Origin: Ralstonia sp. UNC404CL21Col
GTDB lineage: Bacteria > Pseudomonadota > Gammaproteobacteria > Burkholderiales > Burkholderiaceae
Assembly: GCF_000620465.1 (NCBI RefSeq)
Contig: NZ_JIBE01000004.1
Location: forward strand, 558,001-622,000
Direction: 5' to 3'
Length of the DNA stretch: 64,000 nucleotides
Positions 15,328-23,918 of the stretch are shown piece by piece. The translations under genes were made by a program, and so were the position numbers. The notes under the pieces were generated by a model. The model was not told the DNA's origin. It made no database searches and saw only the letters and a program-made list of their open reading frames with translations. Numbering within the stretch: the stretch's first letter is position 1; each line of letters begins with the position of its first letter.

Positions 15328-17523
15328 ATGCCGAGCATCCCCAACGCGCAGGAAGCCCTCGCCAAACTGCGGTCCGACCCGAGCCATGCTGCGTTTGCCA
15401 GCGGCCTGCTGCGCTATGACCTGCTCATCGCGCTGTTCATCGGGTCCGTGGTGGCGCTGTTCGTGCTGCCGCTGCCCACGGTCGTGCTCGACGGGCTGAT
15501 CTCGCTCAACCTGGCGGCGAGCGTGATCCTGCTGACAATCTCGATCTACCTGCCCTCGGCGCTGGCGTTTTCTTCGTTTCCGTCGCTGCTGCTGTTTACG
15601 ACGCTGTTCCGGCTGTCGCTGAACATCGCCTCGTGCAAGCTGATCCTGCTGCAGGCCAACGCCGGCCACGTGATCGATACGTTCGGCAAGCTGGTGGTGG
15701 GCGGCAACGTTGTGGTGGGCGGCGTGGTGTTCACCGTCATCGCGATCGTGCAGTTCGTGGTCATTGCCAAGGGTTCGGAACGTGTGGCGGAGGTGGGCGC
15801 GCGCTTCACGCTCGATGCCATGCCCGGCAAGCAGATGAGCATCGACGCCGACCTGCGCGCCGGCATCATCACGTCGGACCAGGCCAAGCACCGCCGCGAA
15901 CTGCTCGAACAGGAATCGCAATTGCACGGCGCCATGGACGGCGCGATGAAGTTCGTCAAGGGTGATGCCATTGCGGGCATCCTCATCGCCGTGATCAACA
16001 TCCTGGCCGGCATTGCGGTGGGCGCGCTCATGCATGACATGTCGGTGGCCGATGCGCTGCACCGCTATGCCGTGCTCACCGTCGGTGACGGCATGGCCTC
16101 GCAGATTCCCTCGCTGATGGTGTCGATTGCGGCGGGGGTGGTCACCACGCGCGTGTCGTCGCGCGAGATGAACGACCGCCACCTCGGGCAGCTGATCGGT
16201 GCGCAGATCGCCGCACACCCGCGTGGCCTGCTGATGGGCGCCCTGGTGCTGTTTGCGTTTGTGCTCGTGCCCGGCATGCCGAAGTGGGCATTCCTGTCGC
16301 TGGCCTTGCTGGCGGGTGCAAGCGCGATCCACTTCCTGCGCGAGCGCCAGGCGCCACCCATCCTCAACCTCCTGTCGGTCGGCGCCGAAGGCATGGGCGC
16401 GCAACCTGGCCGCCCCGAAGAAGTGTCTGCGGCGGCGGGCATTGCCGCGCCGGTGGCCGTGCGCCTTGCCGAGAACCTGCGCAAGGACATCAAGCTGGTG
16501 CCGCTGCAGAACGCGCTGGCCCGCTCCAAGGCGGCCGTGGAAGACGACATCGGCCTGGTGTTTCCGCGGGTGCACCTGACCTACAGCGCGCAGACGCTCC
16601 CCAATCACTACCGCATCTACGTGCAGGACGTGTTTGCTTCAGAGGGCACGCTGCAGGTCGCGCATCGCCTCTGGACGGAGGCCGCGCCGCCCGCCGGCGT
16701 GGACGCAGAAAGCACCGTAGCGTTCGGCCCATTCACCCACGCGTGGTGGATGACGATGCCGGCATCGCAGGCGGATGAGACCGCCAAGGCTGCATGGGGC
16801 CAGGCGCTCGAGCCCGAGCAGGTCGTGGCGCGGCACGTGGAGGCCGTGATCCGCCGCCATGCCGCGCAGATGGTCGGCATCCAGGAAGTGCAGAACATGC
16901 TGCAGCTCGTGCGCCGCGACCGCGCCGAGCTGGTCGGCGAACTGACGCGCCTCGTGCCGCTGCAGCGCGTGACGGACGTCCTGCGCCGCCTTCTGGACGA
17001 AGGCATCCCCATCCGCAACCTGAACACGATCCTCGAAAGCCTCATCGCCCGCTCGCCGCACGAGCCGGATGACGTGACCATGCTGGTGGAGTTGGTGCGC
17101 ATGGACCTGCGCCGGCAGATCACCGATCACTTCTGCGGGCCGGACCGTTCGCTGAACGTCGTGCTGTTCGAGCAGAGCCTGCAGGAACGCATTGAAGATG
17201 CAGTGGTGCGCACCAAGCAGGGCAACCTGCTCGGGCTCTCGCGCGAGGTCCGCACCAACATTGCCGACCAGGTCCAGAACGTGACCGAAGCGGTGCGCCA
17301 CGGCGAGGCAACGGCGGGCCAGCCGCGCACCGCCATCATGGTGGCGATGACGTGCCGCGCCTATGTGCGCCGCCTGATCGAAGCGACCCTGCCCGACCTG
17401 CCGGTCGTCTCCCTGCAGGAGATCGAAGCCGACGTGCAGCTGCACACCGTCGGCTGGGTGCGCAACCCGCCCGAGGATCGCCCCAAGGCCGACCCTGCGG
17501 CCGCCGCCGGAGCCACCGCATGA
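15328..17523 (+). CDS. sctV: type III secretion export-gate protein SctV (HrcV)
   Basis: This 731-aa FlhA/HrcV-family protein has an N-terminal membrane half with about eight helices (residues about 28-335) and a large cytoplasmic C-terminal half that forms the nonameric ring. Family landmarks are FRLSLNIASCKLIL and PGKQMSIDADLRAG. ATG 15328 has AGGAAGG just upstream; an earlier in-frame ATG at 15247 lacks one and would add a polar extension. It is the first gene of the plus-strand operon, and its stop overlaps the sctS start (ATGA). Its flagellar paralogue flhA is about 30 kb away in the same window. Confidence 0.96.
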   Translation: MPSIPNAQEALAKLRSDPSHAAFASGLLRYDLLIALFIGSVVALFVLPLPTVVLDGLISLNLAASVILLTISIYLPSALAFSSFPSLLLFTTLFRLSLNIASCKLILLQANAGHVIDTFGKLVVGGNVVVGGVVFTVIAIVQFVVIAKGSERVAEVGARFTLDAMPGKQMSIDADLRAGIITSDQAKHRRELLEQESQLHGAMDGAMKFVKGDAIAGILIAVINILAGIAVGALMHDMSVADALHRYAVLTVGDGMASQIPSLMVSIAAGVVTTRVSSREMNDRHLGQLIGAQIAAHPRGLLMGALVLFAFVLVPGMPKWAFLSLALLAGASAIHFLRERQAPPILNLLSVGAEGMGAQPGRPEEVSAAAGIAAPVAVRLAENLRKDIKLVPLQNALARSKAAVEDDIGLVFPRVHLTYSAQTLPNHYRIYVQDVFASEGTLQVAHRLWTEAAPPAGVDAESTVAFGPFTHAWWMTMPASQADETAKAAWGQALEPEQVVARHVEAVIRRHAAQMVGIQEVQNMLQLVRRDRAELVGELTRLVPLQRVTDVLRRLLDEGIPIRNLNTILESLIARSPHEPDDVTMLVELVRMDLRRQITDHFCGPDRSLNVVLFEQSLQERIEDAVVRTKQGNLLGLSREVRTNIADQVQNVTEAVRHGEATAGQPRTAIMVAMTCRAYVRRLIEATLPDLPVVSLQEIEADVQLHTVGWVRNPPEDRPKADPAAAAGATA

Positions 17524-17801
17524 TGAACGCCGCCACCGTGATCGAGATCACGCGCCATGCGCTCACGCTCGTGCTGGTGCTGTCGCTGCCGGTGATCCTG
17601 GTGGCCGGCATCTCGGCGTTGCTGATCGCGGTGCTGCAGGCCGTCACGCAAATCCAGGACCAGAGCATCGGCCTCACGGTGCGGATGATCGCCGTGATGG
17701 TGACCGTGCTGCTCATGGCCGGATGGGCCGGCCAGGAACTGCTGCGCTATGCCGGCGGTGCATTGGAACTCGTTTTGACGGGCCGTCCCGGCCTGCTTTG
17801 A
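17520..17801 (+). CDS. sctS: type III secretion export-gate protein SctS (HrcS)
   Basis: This 93-aa FliQ/HrcS-family protein has two transmembrane helices (residues about 15-40 and 53-76) separated by the conserved VTQIQDQSIGLTVRM turn. It assembles with SctR and SctT into the export gate. The start is the first of two tandem ATGs (17520) and overlaps the sctV stop by four bases. Confidence 0.95.
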   Translation: MMNAATVIEITRHALTLVLVLSLPVILVAGISALLIAVLQAVTQIQDQSIGLTVRMIAVMVTVLLMAGWAGQELLRYAGGALELVLTGRPGLL

Positions 17802-17839
17802 GCACGCAGTCTTCATCCACCTTTCTTGAGCACCTCTTC

Positions 17840-19717
17840 GTGAACCCGCACCGTCTCCTGTGCCTCGCCGCACTGCTGGCCTGCTGTACCGTCGACTTGT
17901 CCTCCTCGGCTGCCGCGGCCGAGCTGCACTGGCGCAATCGCCCTTACCAGATCGTGGCCGAGAACAAGCGGCTGACGGACTTCCTGCGCGAGCTGGCCGC
18001 CGCGCAGGGCGTCACGGCCGTGGTCGACAGCAAGATTGACGCGACGATCAGCGGACGCTTCTCGGGCTCGCCCGCCAGCACGCTGAACACGGTGTGCGCC
18101 ACCTACGGGCTCACCTGGTATTACGACGGCTCGTTCCTCTACATCGACCGCGCAGAAGAAGCACAGACCCAGGTCTTTCCCATTCCGAAAGGCAGCGCCG
18201 AGCAGGTCGGCCAGGTGCTGCAATCCATGCAGATCACGGACAAACGTTTTCCGCTGCTGGTGAGCGACAAGGACAGCACGGTGTATGTGTCCGGCCCGCG
18301 CCGCTATGTCGAACTGGTCAAGCAATCCATCTCCAGCGTGGGCGACGGCGCGCATTCGGGCGAGCGCGCGGAGATTCGTGCCTTCCCGCTCAAATACGCA
18401 TGGGCGACGGACTTCCAGGTCAACCGCTCAGGCCGCTCGGTGACCGTGCCGGGCATTGCCACCATCCTGCGGCGCCTCTACGGGCAAGGGTCGAGCACGT
18501 CGAGCACCAGTGCGGCGCCGCGCCTTGGCAGTGCCACGCGGCAGGTCAAGCTCGGCCAGGGCGCCATGCTCAGCATCCCCCGCATCGACACCAGCAATTA
18601 CACGGAGCCGCCTGCTGATTCCGGCCCGCCGCTGCTGGCGTCGAACGGCCCGGGGCCAGACCTGCCGCGCATCGAACCAGACCCCGGCATCAACTCGGTG
18701 GTGATCCGCGACCTGCCCGAGCGGCTGGCGCAGTATCAGAAGGTGATCTCGTCGCTCGACATCCGCCCGCGTCTGGTGGAAATCAGCCTGACCATCATCG
18801 ACATCAGTGCCGATTCGCTCGACAGCCTCGGTGTGGATTGGCGCCTGCACACCACGCACGGCGACTTCCAATCGGGCAACGGGCAGAACCCGCCGCTCAC
18901 CTTCAGCGTGGGCAGCACCGAGCAGGGCTCGACCGGGCCGAGCACGCCCAACGGCATTGCGCTCACCGCGTCCATTGGTGGCAGCCTGCGCAACTACCTG
19001 CTCGCGCGCATCAACGCCCTGACGCAGAACGGCAACGCCCAGACGCAGGCCAAACCGAAGGTGCTGGCGCTCGACAACACCGAGGCCATTCTCGAAAACC
19101 TCACGCAGTTCTACATCCCGGTCAGCGGCTTTCAGGATTCGTCGCTCTATACCGTGCAAGCCGGCACCAGCGTGAAAGTGACGCCGCTGGTGGTGGATGA
19201 AAACGGCAACAAGAGCGTGATGCTCAGCATCAGCATCGACGATGGCAACGTCACGCAAGACACCGTGCAGAACCTGCCCGTGATCCAGCAGCGCGCCATC
19301 GTCACGCAGGCCATGGTGGAGGAAGGCAAGAGCCTGCTGATTGCCGGCTTCAACGCCGACGAACAGCACTTCACCAAGAGCGGTGTGCCGCTGCTGTCGG
19401 ACATCCCCATCCTGGGCAACCTGTTCAAGTACACGACCAAGTCTGGCAAGCACATGGAACGCTTCTATCTGCTGACGCCGCGGCTGGCCACCACGCCGTT
19501 CGCGGAGGCGGATGTGCCGGCCTTCCCGCAGCCGATGGAAGGCCCCAACGCGCCCCGCCCGCTGCCGGTGCCGAGCAGCGATGCACCGCCTGTGCCGCCT
19601 GCGCCACCGGTGCCGCCGCCCACATCGCCGGCGGCAGACCAACCCGCCGCGCAGGCGCCGCGCCCCGTCGCCACTCTGCTGAAGACGCCGTATGCAACCG
19701 ACCGCCTCGCTGCCTAA
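17840..19717 (+). CDS. sctC: type III secretion secretin SctC (HrcC)
   Basis: This 625-aa outer-membrane secretin has a signal peptide (residues 1 to about 28), N0/N1-type periplasmic domains (about 30-300) and the secretin beta-barrel domain. The barrel includes LPVIQQRAIVTQAMVEEG and the VPLLSDIPILGNLF signature near residues 515-528. A Pro-rich C-terminal tail follows (about 570-612). The start is taken as GTG 17840 because it gives a normal signal peptide. A TTG at 17798, overlapping the sctS stop, would bury that peptide. The 3' end overlaps sctD by 26 bases. Confidence 0.94.
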   Translation: MNPHRLLCLAALLACCTVDLSSSAAAAELHWRNRPYQIVAENKRLTDFLRELAAAQGVTAVVDSKIDATISGRFSGSPASTLNTVCATYGLTWYYDGSFLYIDRAEEAQTQVFPIPKGSAEQVGQVLQSMQITDKRFPLLVSDKDSTVYVSGPRRYVELVKQSISSVGDGAHSGERAEIRAFPLKYAWATDFQVNRSGRSVTVPGIATILRRLYGQGSSTSSTSAAPRLGSATRQVKLGQGAMLSIPRIDTSNYTEPPADSGPPLLASNGPGPDLPRIEPDPGINSVVIRDLPERLAQYQKVISSLDIRPRLVEISLTIIDISADSLDSLGVDWRLHTTHGDFQSGNGQNPPLTFSVGSTEQGSTGPSTPNGIALTASIGGSLRNYLLARINALTQNGNAQTQAKPKVLALDNTEAILENLTQFYIPVSGFQDSSLYTVQAGTSVKVTPLVVDENGNKSVMLSISIDDGNVTQDTVQNLPVIQQRAIVTQAMVEEGKSLLIAGFNADEQHFTKSGVPLLSDIPILGNLFKYTTKSGKHMERFYLLTPRLATTPFAEADVPAFPQPMEGPNAPRPLPVPSSDAPPVPPAPPVPPPTSPAADQPAAQAPRPVATLLKTPYATDRLAA

Positions 19718-20963
19718 ATCGCCGTGGAGCCTGCGCTTCCTGAGCGGGCCGCTGTATGGGCGGTCGATGCCGCTCAAGCGCGGGCAGAACTGGGTCGGCT
19801 CATCGGCCGATTGCGATGTGATCCTGCCGGACCGCGCCGTGGCGGGCCGCCACCTGTGCCTGGAGGTAGGCGACATTGCCGTGGCCGTGCGCAACGTGGC
19901 AGACACGCCGGCAGGTGCTGAAGCCACGCCCGTGCAACTGGGCGGCACGCCGCTGCCGCAGGGCGTGCGGCGCACGCTGTCACCCAGCGATGCGGTGGAC
20001 CTCGGGCCGATCCGCTTTGGTGTCGAGCGCATCGGCGGCCCGGCAACGGCGGTGCCGGAACCGCCTGCGCCCGTACGCGAACGGGGCGTGCGCTGGCTGA
20101 TCGACATGGCTGGTGTGGGGCGCTTTCTGCGCGGCCGAGGGTCGCGCGCCGCGCCCGCGCTGGTGGCGCTGTGGTGCGTGCTGGCCATGATCACGCTGCT
20201 GGCGGCGGTGCTCGCCATTCGCGGCGAATTCCGCTTTCGCAGCGAATCCACCGCCGAGCGCATCGCGCAGATTCAACAGGCGCTGGGCAATCCACGTGAA
20301 ATCGTAGTGGCCCCGATGAGCGATGGCACGTATCAAGCAAGTGGGTACGTCGAAACGCAGGCCGACCGCAAGACGATCGGCGAACGCGCCGCGCGTATCC
20401 CCAAGCTCACGCTGGGCGAGATCTATGTGGTGGGCGATCTGCTGGCCACCGCGCAGCAGTTCGTGAGCGACGGTCGGCTCAAAGTGGAATACGCCGGACA
20501 CGGCCGCGTGGTCGTGTCGGGCGAGACAAACGATTACCGGGTGCGCGACCACCTGCGCGTGTTTGCGCGGGACGCACGCCCCGCCATCGAGGTCGTGGAC
20601 AACGTGCAGTACAAGGACGGCGGCCCCGTCGAGGTGGGCCAGAACGTGGACATCGCCAAGAACAGCATCGTGGGCGTGTATGCCGATGAAGACGGCATGC
20701 GCTTTGTCACCACGCGCGACGGGCAGCATTACTTCGAGGGGTCCCGCATGCCCGACGGCGACGTGATCCGGCAGATCTCCACCACGGGCGTGACGTTCGA
20801 CCACGGCGGTACGGCGTTTGTGCGGCCGATCCAGGGCGGGGGTGTGGATTTGCAGGCGGCCAGCGCGCCGGCTGCGTCGGACGTGACTGCGAGTGCGGTC
20901 AATGCTGCCACCCCGCCCGGGTTGGCGTCCACTTCAGCCCCGGCAGCGGCACCCACACCATGA
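19692..20963 (+). CDS. sctD: type III secretion inner-ring protein SctD
   Basis: This 423-aa protein of the YscD/HrpW-like group has an FHA-like cytoplasmic domain (residues about 10-115, with G-R-S...WVGSSADCDVIL) and one transmembrane helix (about 153-176). The periplasmic part carries ring-building modules (about 185-390), and the tail is Ala/Pro-rich. With SctJ it forms the inner-membrane ring. Its start lies inside the end of sctC. It closes the first part of the operon before a 116-bp gap that contains two hairpins. Confidence 0.9.
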   Translation: MQPTASLPKSPWSLRFLSGPLYGRSMPLKRGQNWVGSSADCDVILPDRAVAGRHLCLEVGDIAVAVRNVADTPAGAEATPVQLGGTPLPQGVRRTLSPSDAVDLGPIRFGVERIGGPATAVPEPPAPVRERGVRWLIDMAGVGRFLRGRGSRAAPALVALWCVLAMITLLAAVLAIRGEFRFRSESTAERIAQIQQALGNPREIVVAPMSDGTYQASGYVETQADRKTIGERAARIPKLTLGEIYVVGDLLATAQQFVSDGRLKVEYAGHGRVVVSGETNDYRVRDHLRVFARDARPAIEVVDNVQYKDGGPVEVGQNVDIAKNSIVGVYADEDGMRFVTTRDGQHYFEGSRMPDGDVIRQISTTGVTFDHGGTAFVRPIQGGGVDLQAASAPAASDVTASAVNAATPPGLASTSAPAAAPTP

Positions 20964-21002
20964 CGCCAATCGCCAACGCCTTTCGAACCCTTTGTGCGCT
21001 CG

Positions 21003-21047
21003 TGCCGGCTTGCCGGCATGGCGGGCAACCGTTGCCTCTCACGAGGC
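21003..21047 (+). repeat. two small hairpins upstream of the 70-aa gene
   Basis: A perfect 16-base palindrome (TGCCGGC-TT-GCCGGCA, 21003-21018) and a second stem-loop (GCCTC-TCAC-GAGGC, 21034-21047) lie in the gap between sctD and the 70-aa gene. The second is followed by a pyrimidine-rich run. They could be an RNA-processing site, a weak terminator or a regulator target. Confidence 0.4.
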
Positions 21048-21079
21048 GCCTTTCCCCTTAGACCGATCTGGAGAAAACC

Positions 21080-21292
21080 ATGACTTTGGATGTGAACATC
21101 GGCAACACCACCAACACCGCGGCGGCTTCGAGCCAGGACACCATCAACCAGATGCAGGAGAACAACAAGATCCAGATGCAGCTCGCCAAGGTGAGCAGCG
21201 ACGGACAGTTGACCACCATGCTGTGCACCACCCAGGAGCACAACGCGGAAAACCTCAAGCAACTGGCGTCCGAGGGCTCGCGTCCCCAGTAA
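21080..21292 (+). CDS. small secretion-locus protein, candidate needle/pilin subunit (SctF-like)
   Basis: This 70-aa, Gln/Asn/Thr-rich, predicted helical protein has no signal peptide. It has a strong ribosome binding site (GGAG, spacing seven). Needle and Hrp-pilus subunits are small and helical, poorly conserved, and made in large amounts. The gene lies immediately before the inner-rod gene sctI and is followed by a 13-bp-stem hairpin, which would let it be expressed above the downstream genes. Sequence similarity to known pilins is not obvious and it has a single Cys49, so the assignment is inferred from position, size and expression signals. It could instead be a small secreted or regulatory protein. 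Confidence 0.5.
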   Translation: MTLDVNIGNTTNTAAASSQDTINQMQENNKIQMQLAKVSSDGQLTTMLCTTQEHNAENLKQLASEGSRPQ

Positions 21293-21295
21293 TAC

Positions 21296-21332
21296 ACAAA
21301 GGGAGGACCGTACTGCTGCGTCCTCCCTTTGT
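21296..21332 (+). terminator. 13-bp stem-loop after the 70-aa gene
   Basis: Perfect arms at 21296-21308 and 21320-21332 enclose an 11-base loop. The stem is GGGAGGAC/GTCCTCCC flanked by ACAAA/TTTGT. It starts three bases after the stop codon. The U-run is weak, so it could be a partial terminator or an mRNA-stabilising 3' structure separating high expression of the 70-aa gene from sctI onward. Confidence 0.7.
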
Positions 21333-21395
21333 TTCGGGACGTCGCCCCTCTTTTTCTTCCGGGGGCCATCCCATTCCTCATCAGGAGAAAACACC

Positions 21396-21821
21396 ATGTC
21401 GACTGAAATCGCGGCCGCAGCAATGGCGCCCAGCATCAACGCCCCCGCCCCACCTGCGCAGGCCGCCGCACACACCGCGCCCAACCGGGCGGGCGACGTG
21501 CAGCAGTTCGACGCCATGATGGCCAACGCTGCCATGTCGAATGCTTCCGCCCATGCCAGCGCGCCCGTATCAAGCTCCGGCGTGATGGTCGAGTTGCGTC
21601 GTTACGGCAAGGACGTGGCAAACCGCTATGCCGATCTGGAAGACAAGATCACGCAGGTGCATCGCGCCTCGCAAAGCGGCGACATCATGCAGATGAGCGC
21701 TGCGAATACCGAGGCCAGCCTGCTGATCGCTTCCACCACCGCAGACCTGCAGATGAATTACGGCCTCGCCAACGCCGCGAACGGCACCCTGAAATCGCTG
21801 CTGCACAACTCCAGTCAATGA
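21396..21821 (+). CDS. sctI: type III secretion inner-rod protein SctI (HrpB2-like)
   Basis: This 141-aa protein has an Ala-rich disordered N-terminal half and a helical C-terminal half ending in a LxYGLANAANGTLKSLL segment. That is the expected layout for inner-rod/HrpB2 proteins, whose C-terminal helix lines the conduit above the export gate. A strong AGGAG ribosome binding site precedes ATG 21396. The identification rests mainly on its place directly before sctJ, as in hrpB2-hrcJ operons, and on the C-terminal pattern. The stop overlaps the sctJ start. Confidence 0.7.
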   Translation: MSTEIAAAAMAPSINAPAPPAQAAAHTAPNRAGDVQQFDAMMANAAMSNASAHASAPVSSSGVMVELRRYGKDVANRYADLEDKITQVHRASQSGDIMQMSAANTEASLLIASTTADLQMNYGLANAANGTLKSLLHNSSQ

Positions 21822-22639
21822 TGATGGCAATCCCTACCGGCTCGGCCCGCTGGCTGCGCTTCGGGCTGGCATGCGCCGCCGCCCTGCTCCTCTGCAGCTG
21901 CGACAAGGAACTCGTCTCCAACCTCGGCGAGCCGCAGGCCAACGAAGTGCTGTCCGCGCTGAGCAACGCCGGCATCGGCGCGCGCAAGGAGGCCGTGGAC
22001 GAGCACGGCTGGCAGGTGCTGGTCGACGACTCCGACATGGGGCAGGCGCTGGACGTGCTGCGCGCACAAGGCCTGCCGCGCGAACCGCTCGCACGCCTGG
22101 GCGAGATCTTCCGCAAGCAGGGCCTGGTGGCGACCCCGGCAGAGGAGCGCGTGCGTTATCTGTACGGCATGTCGGAAGAGCTTTCGCGCACGCTGCAGGC
22201 CATGGACGGCGTGGTCACCGCGCGCGTGCACGTGGTAATTCCCGAGAACGATCCGCTGTCCGACAAGGTGCGGCCCTCCTCTGCCGCGGTCTACATCAAG
22301 TACCGCGACGGCGTGAACCTGCGCGCCATGACGCCGATGGTCAAAGACCTCGTCGCGCACAGCATCGAGGGGCTGAATTACGACAACGTCTCGCTCGTGC
22401 TGCAGGGCACCGATCTGGGTGCCAACGAACGCCGCTCGCGCGCAGCCACGTCGCCGTATCTGCTGATCAATGCGCGCAACCCGCTCGTCTGGCTGGTGGG
22501 CGTGCTGATCGTGCTGGGCGTACTGGCGGTGCTGGCCACGGCATTGCGCCGCGGCTGGGAGCCCCGCTGGCCCGGGCCGCGCGGCCTGGGCGGACGTCGC
22601 GCGGGGCAGTTTGCCAATGACGGCGACCAGGCCGGCTGA
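21818..22639 (+). CDS. sctJ: type III secretion inner-ring lipoprotein SctJ (HrcJ)
   Basis: This 273-aa YscJ/FliF-family lipoprotein has a signal peptide with lipobox (LLCSC, Cys28) and two ring-building modules (residues about 30-100 and 110-200). The family stretch EERVRYLYGMSEELSRTLQ is present, and a C-terminal transmembrane helix spans about 218-240. It forms the inner-membrane ring with SctD. Three tandem ATGs (21818, 21821, 21824) make the exact start uncertain by two residues; the first overlaps the sctI stop. Confidence 0.95.
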   Translation: MMMAIPTGSARWLRFGLACAAALLLCSCDKELVSNLGEPQANEVLSALSNAGIGARKEAVDEHGWQVLVDDSDMGQALDVLRAQGLPREPLARLGEIFRKQGLVATPAEERVRYLYGMSEELSRTLQAMDGVVTARVHVVIPENDPLSDKVRPSSAAVYIKYRDGVNLRAMTPMVKDLVAHSIEGLNYDNVSLVLQGTDLGANERRSRAATSPYLLINARNPLVWLVGVLIVLGVLAVLATALRRGWEPRWPGPRGLGGRRAGQFANDGDQAG

Positions 22640-22647
22640 CCACAACA

Positions 22648-23322
22648 ATGACCGCCGCCGGCATGCTCACGCCCGACAGCGCCCGCCTGGCGCGTCTGCT
22701 GTGCGCGTGGAACCTGCACTTTGACCGGGCGCTGCACCCCAGCTGGCTGCCCGCCGAATGGCCGGCGCGCTTTCGCAACTGGGACCGTTTCGGCCCGCAG
22801 GGCCGGCGCGTGCTGATGCAGGAATTGCGCCGGCACGAGCCCGCGCTGGATGGCTTCATCGCCGATGTGGATTCACGCGAGGCACGGCTGTGCCTGCTGC
22901 CGCGTCAGGCGCTGATACAACTGTCCACCGCCTGCGGCATCGTGCTGCACCGCGCTTGGATTGAAGACATGGCAGGCAAGCGCCTCACGCGCGTGCTTCA
23001 CCTGGCGCTCGGCAGGCCGCTGATGGAATCGGCCCTGCAGCATGCGGCCGCCTTCGATGCGGTGGCGGAAAGCCTGTCGCCGTATGCCAACACACCGCGG
23101 CAGGTGATCGATGTCTTGCAGGAGCGCGGCGCCCGCCTGCTGATCGACCTGACGATGCGCGCGGCACCCGAGCACGGCCAGCGCCTGGCACTGACGTTCG
23201 CGCGCGCAGCGTTCGAGCGCGCGCCGTACACGCTGAACGCGCAACAGTGGCAGCAAGTGGCCGACCTCGTTTTCCTTTGCTTCATTCCTGAACAGCTACC
23301 GGCATGGGACTGGCTTTTCTGA
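22648..23322 (+). CDS. sctK: type III secretion sorting-platform protein SctK (HrpB4-like)
   Basis: This 224-aa, largely helical, Leu/Ala/Arg-rich cytoplasmic protein has the W-rich N-terminal pattern of SctK/HrpB4 proteins (W21...HPSWLPAEW) and ends in a hydrophobic WDWLF tail. It should link the cytoplasmic sorting platform to the inner ring. Primary sequence is poorly conserved in this family, so the strongest evidence is its fixed place between sctJ and sctL. It overlaps sctL by 19 bases. Confidence 0.8.
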   Translation: MTAAGMLTPDSARLARLLCAWNLHFDRALHPSWLPAEWPARFRNWDRFGPQGRRVLMQELRRHEPALDGFIADVDSREARLCLLPRQALIQLSTACGIVLHRAWIEDMAGKRLTRVLHLALGRPLMESALQHAAAFDAVAESLSPYANTPRQVIDVLQERGARLLIDLTMRAAPEHGQRLALTFARAAFERAPYTLNAQQWQQVADLVFLCFIPEQLPAWDWLF

Positions 23323-23918
23323 TCAGCAGCGAACACCTGCAAATCCTCAGCGAGCGCAAGGTGCTCAAGGAGCGCGAATACACCGCGCTGCTCGACGCCG
23401 AGGCGCTGCTGGGCGCCGCGCAGGCCGACCGCAAACGCCACGAAACCGAAGCCAAGCGGCAATACGCCGAACAGCGTCAGCTCGGCTACGACGACGGCTT
23501 CCAGGCTGGGCGCACCGAGGCCGCGCAATCGACCTACGCGACCGTTCTTCAGGCGGCGGCCATGTTGCAGGCCACGCGCGGCAAGATGGCCGAACTGGTG
23601 GTGCGCGCCGTCTCCGAAATCGTGGCCGACGCCGACCCGCGCGCCATCATGCTGAGCGCCGCCAAGCGCATCGCCCAGTATCTGCAGGACGAGACGTATC
23701 TGCACATCCGCGTGCATCCCGGGCGTGTGCACATGATGCAAGAGGTGCTTGCGGCGCTGCCGGGCGACCATCTGGAGCGACGCACCATCCGCGTGACGGG
23801 CGACCCCGCGCTGCGCTACGGCGACTGCTCCGTGCAGACCCCGTCGGGCACCATCGATGCGGGTGTCGACAGCCAGCTCGCCGCGCTGCGTAAGGCGCTG
23901 ACCGGAGACGGCCAATGA
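23304..23918 (+). CDS. sctL: type III secretion ATPase stator SctL (HrpB5/YscL)
   Basis: This 204-aa protein has an N-terminal coiled coil rich in Lys/Glu/Gln (residues about 15-80) that contains the GYDDGFQAGRTEAA pattern typical of SctL/FliH. A compact C-terminal domain (about 95-195) has a V-H-P...D-x2-L-x-Y-G-D-C arrangement. It binds and restrains the SctN ATPase. It overlaps both neighbours, sctK by 19 bases and sctN by four bases, indicating tight coupling. Confidence 0.92.
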   Translation: MGLAFLISSEHLQILSERKVLKEREYTALLDAEALLGAAQADRKRHETEAKRQYAEQRQLGYDDGFQAGRTEAAQSTYATVLQAAAMLQATRGKMAELVVRAVSEIVADADPRAIMLSAAKRIAQYLQDETYLHIRVHPGRVHMMQEVLAALPGDHLERRTIRVTGDPALRYGDCSVQTPSGTIDAGVDSQLAALRKALTGDGQ

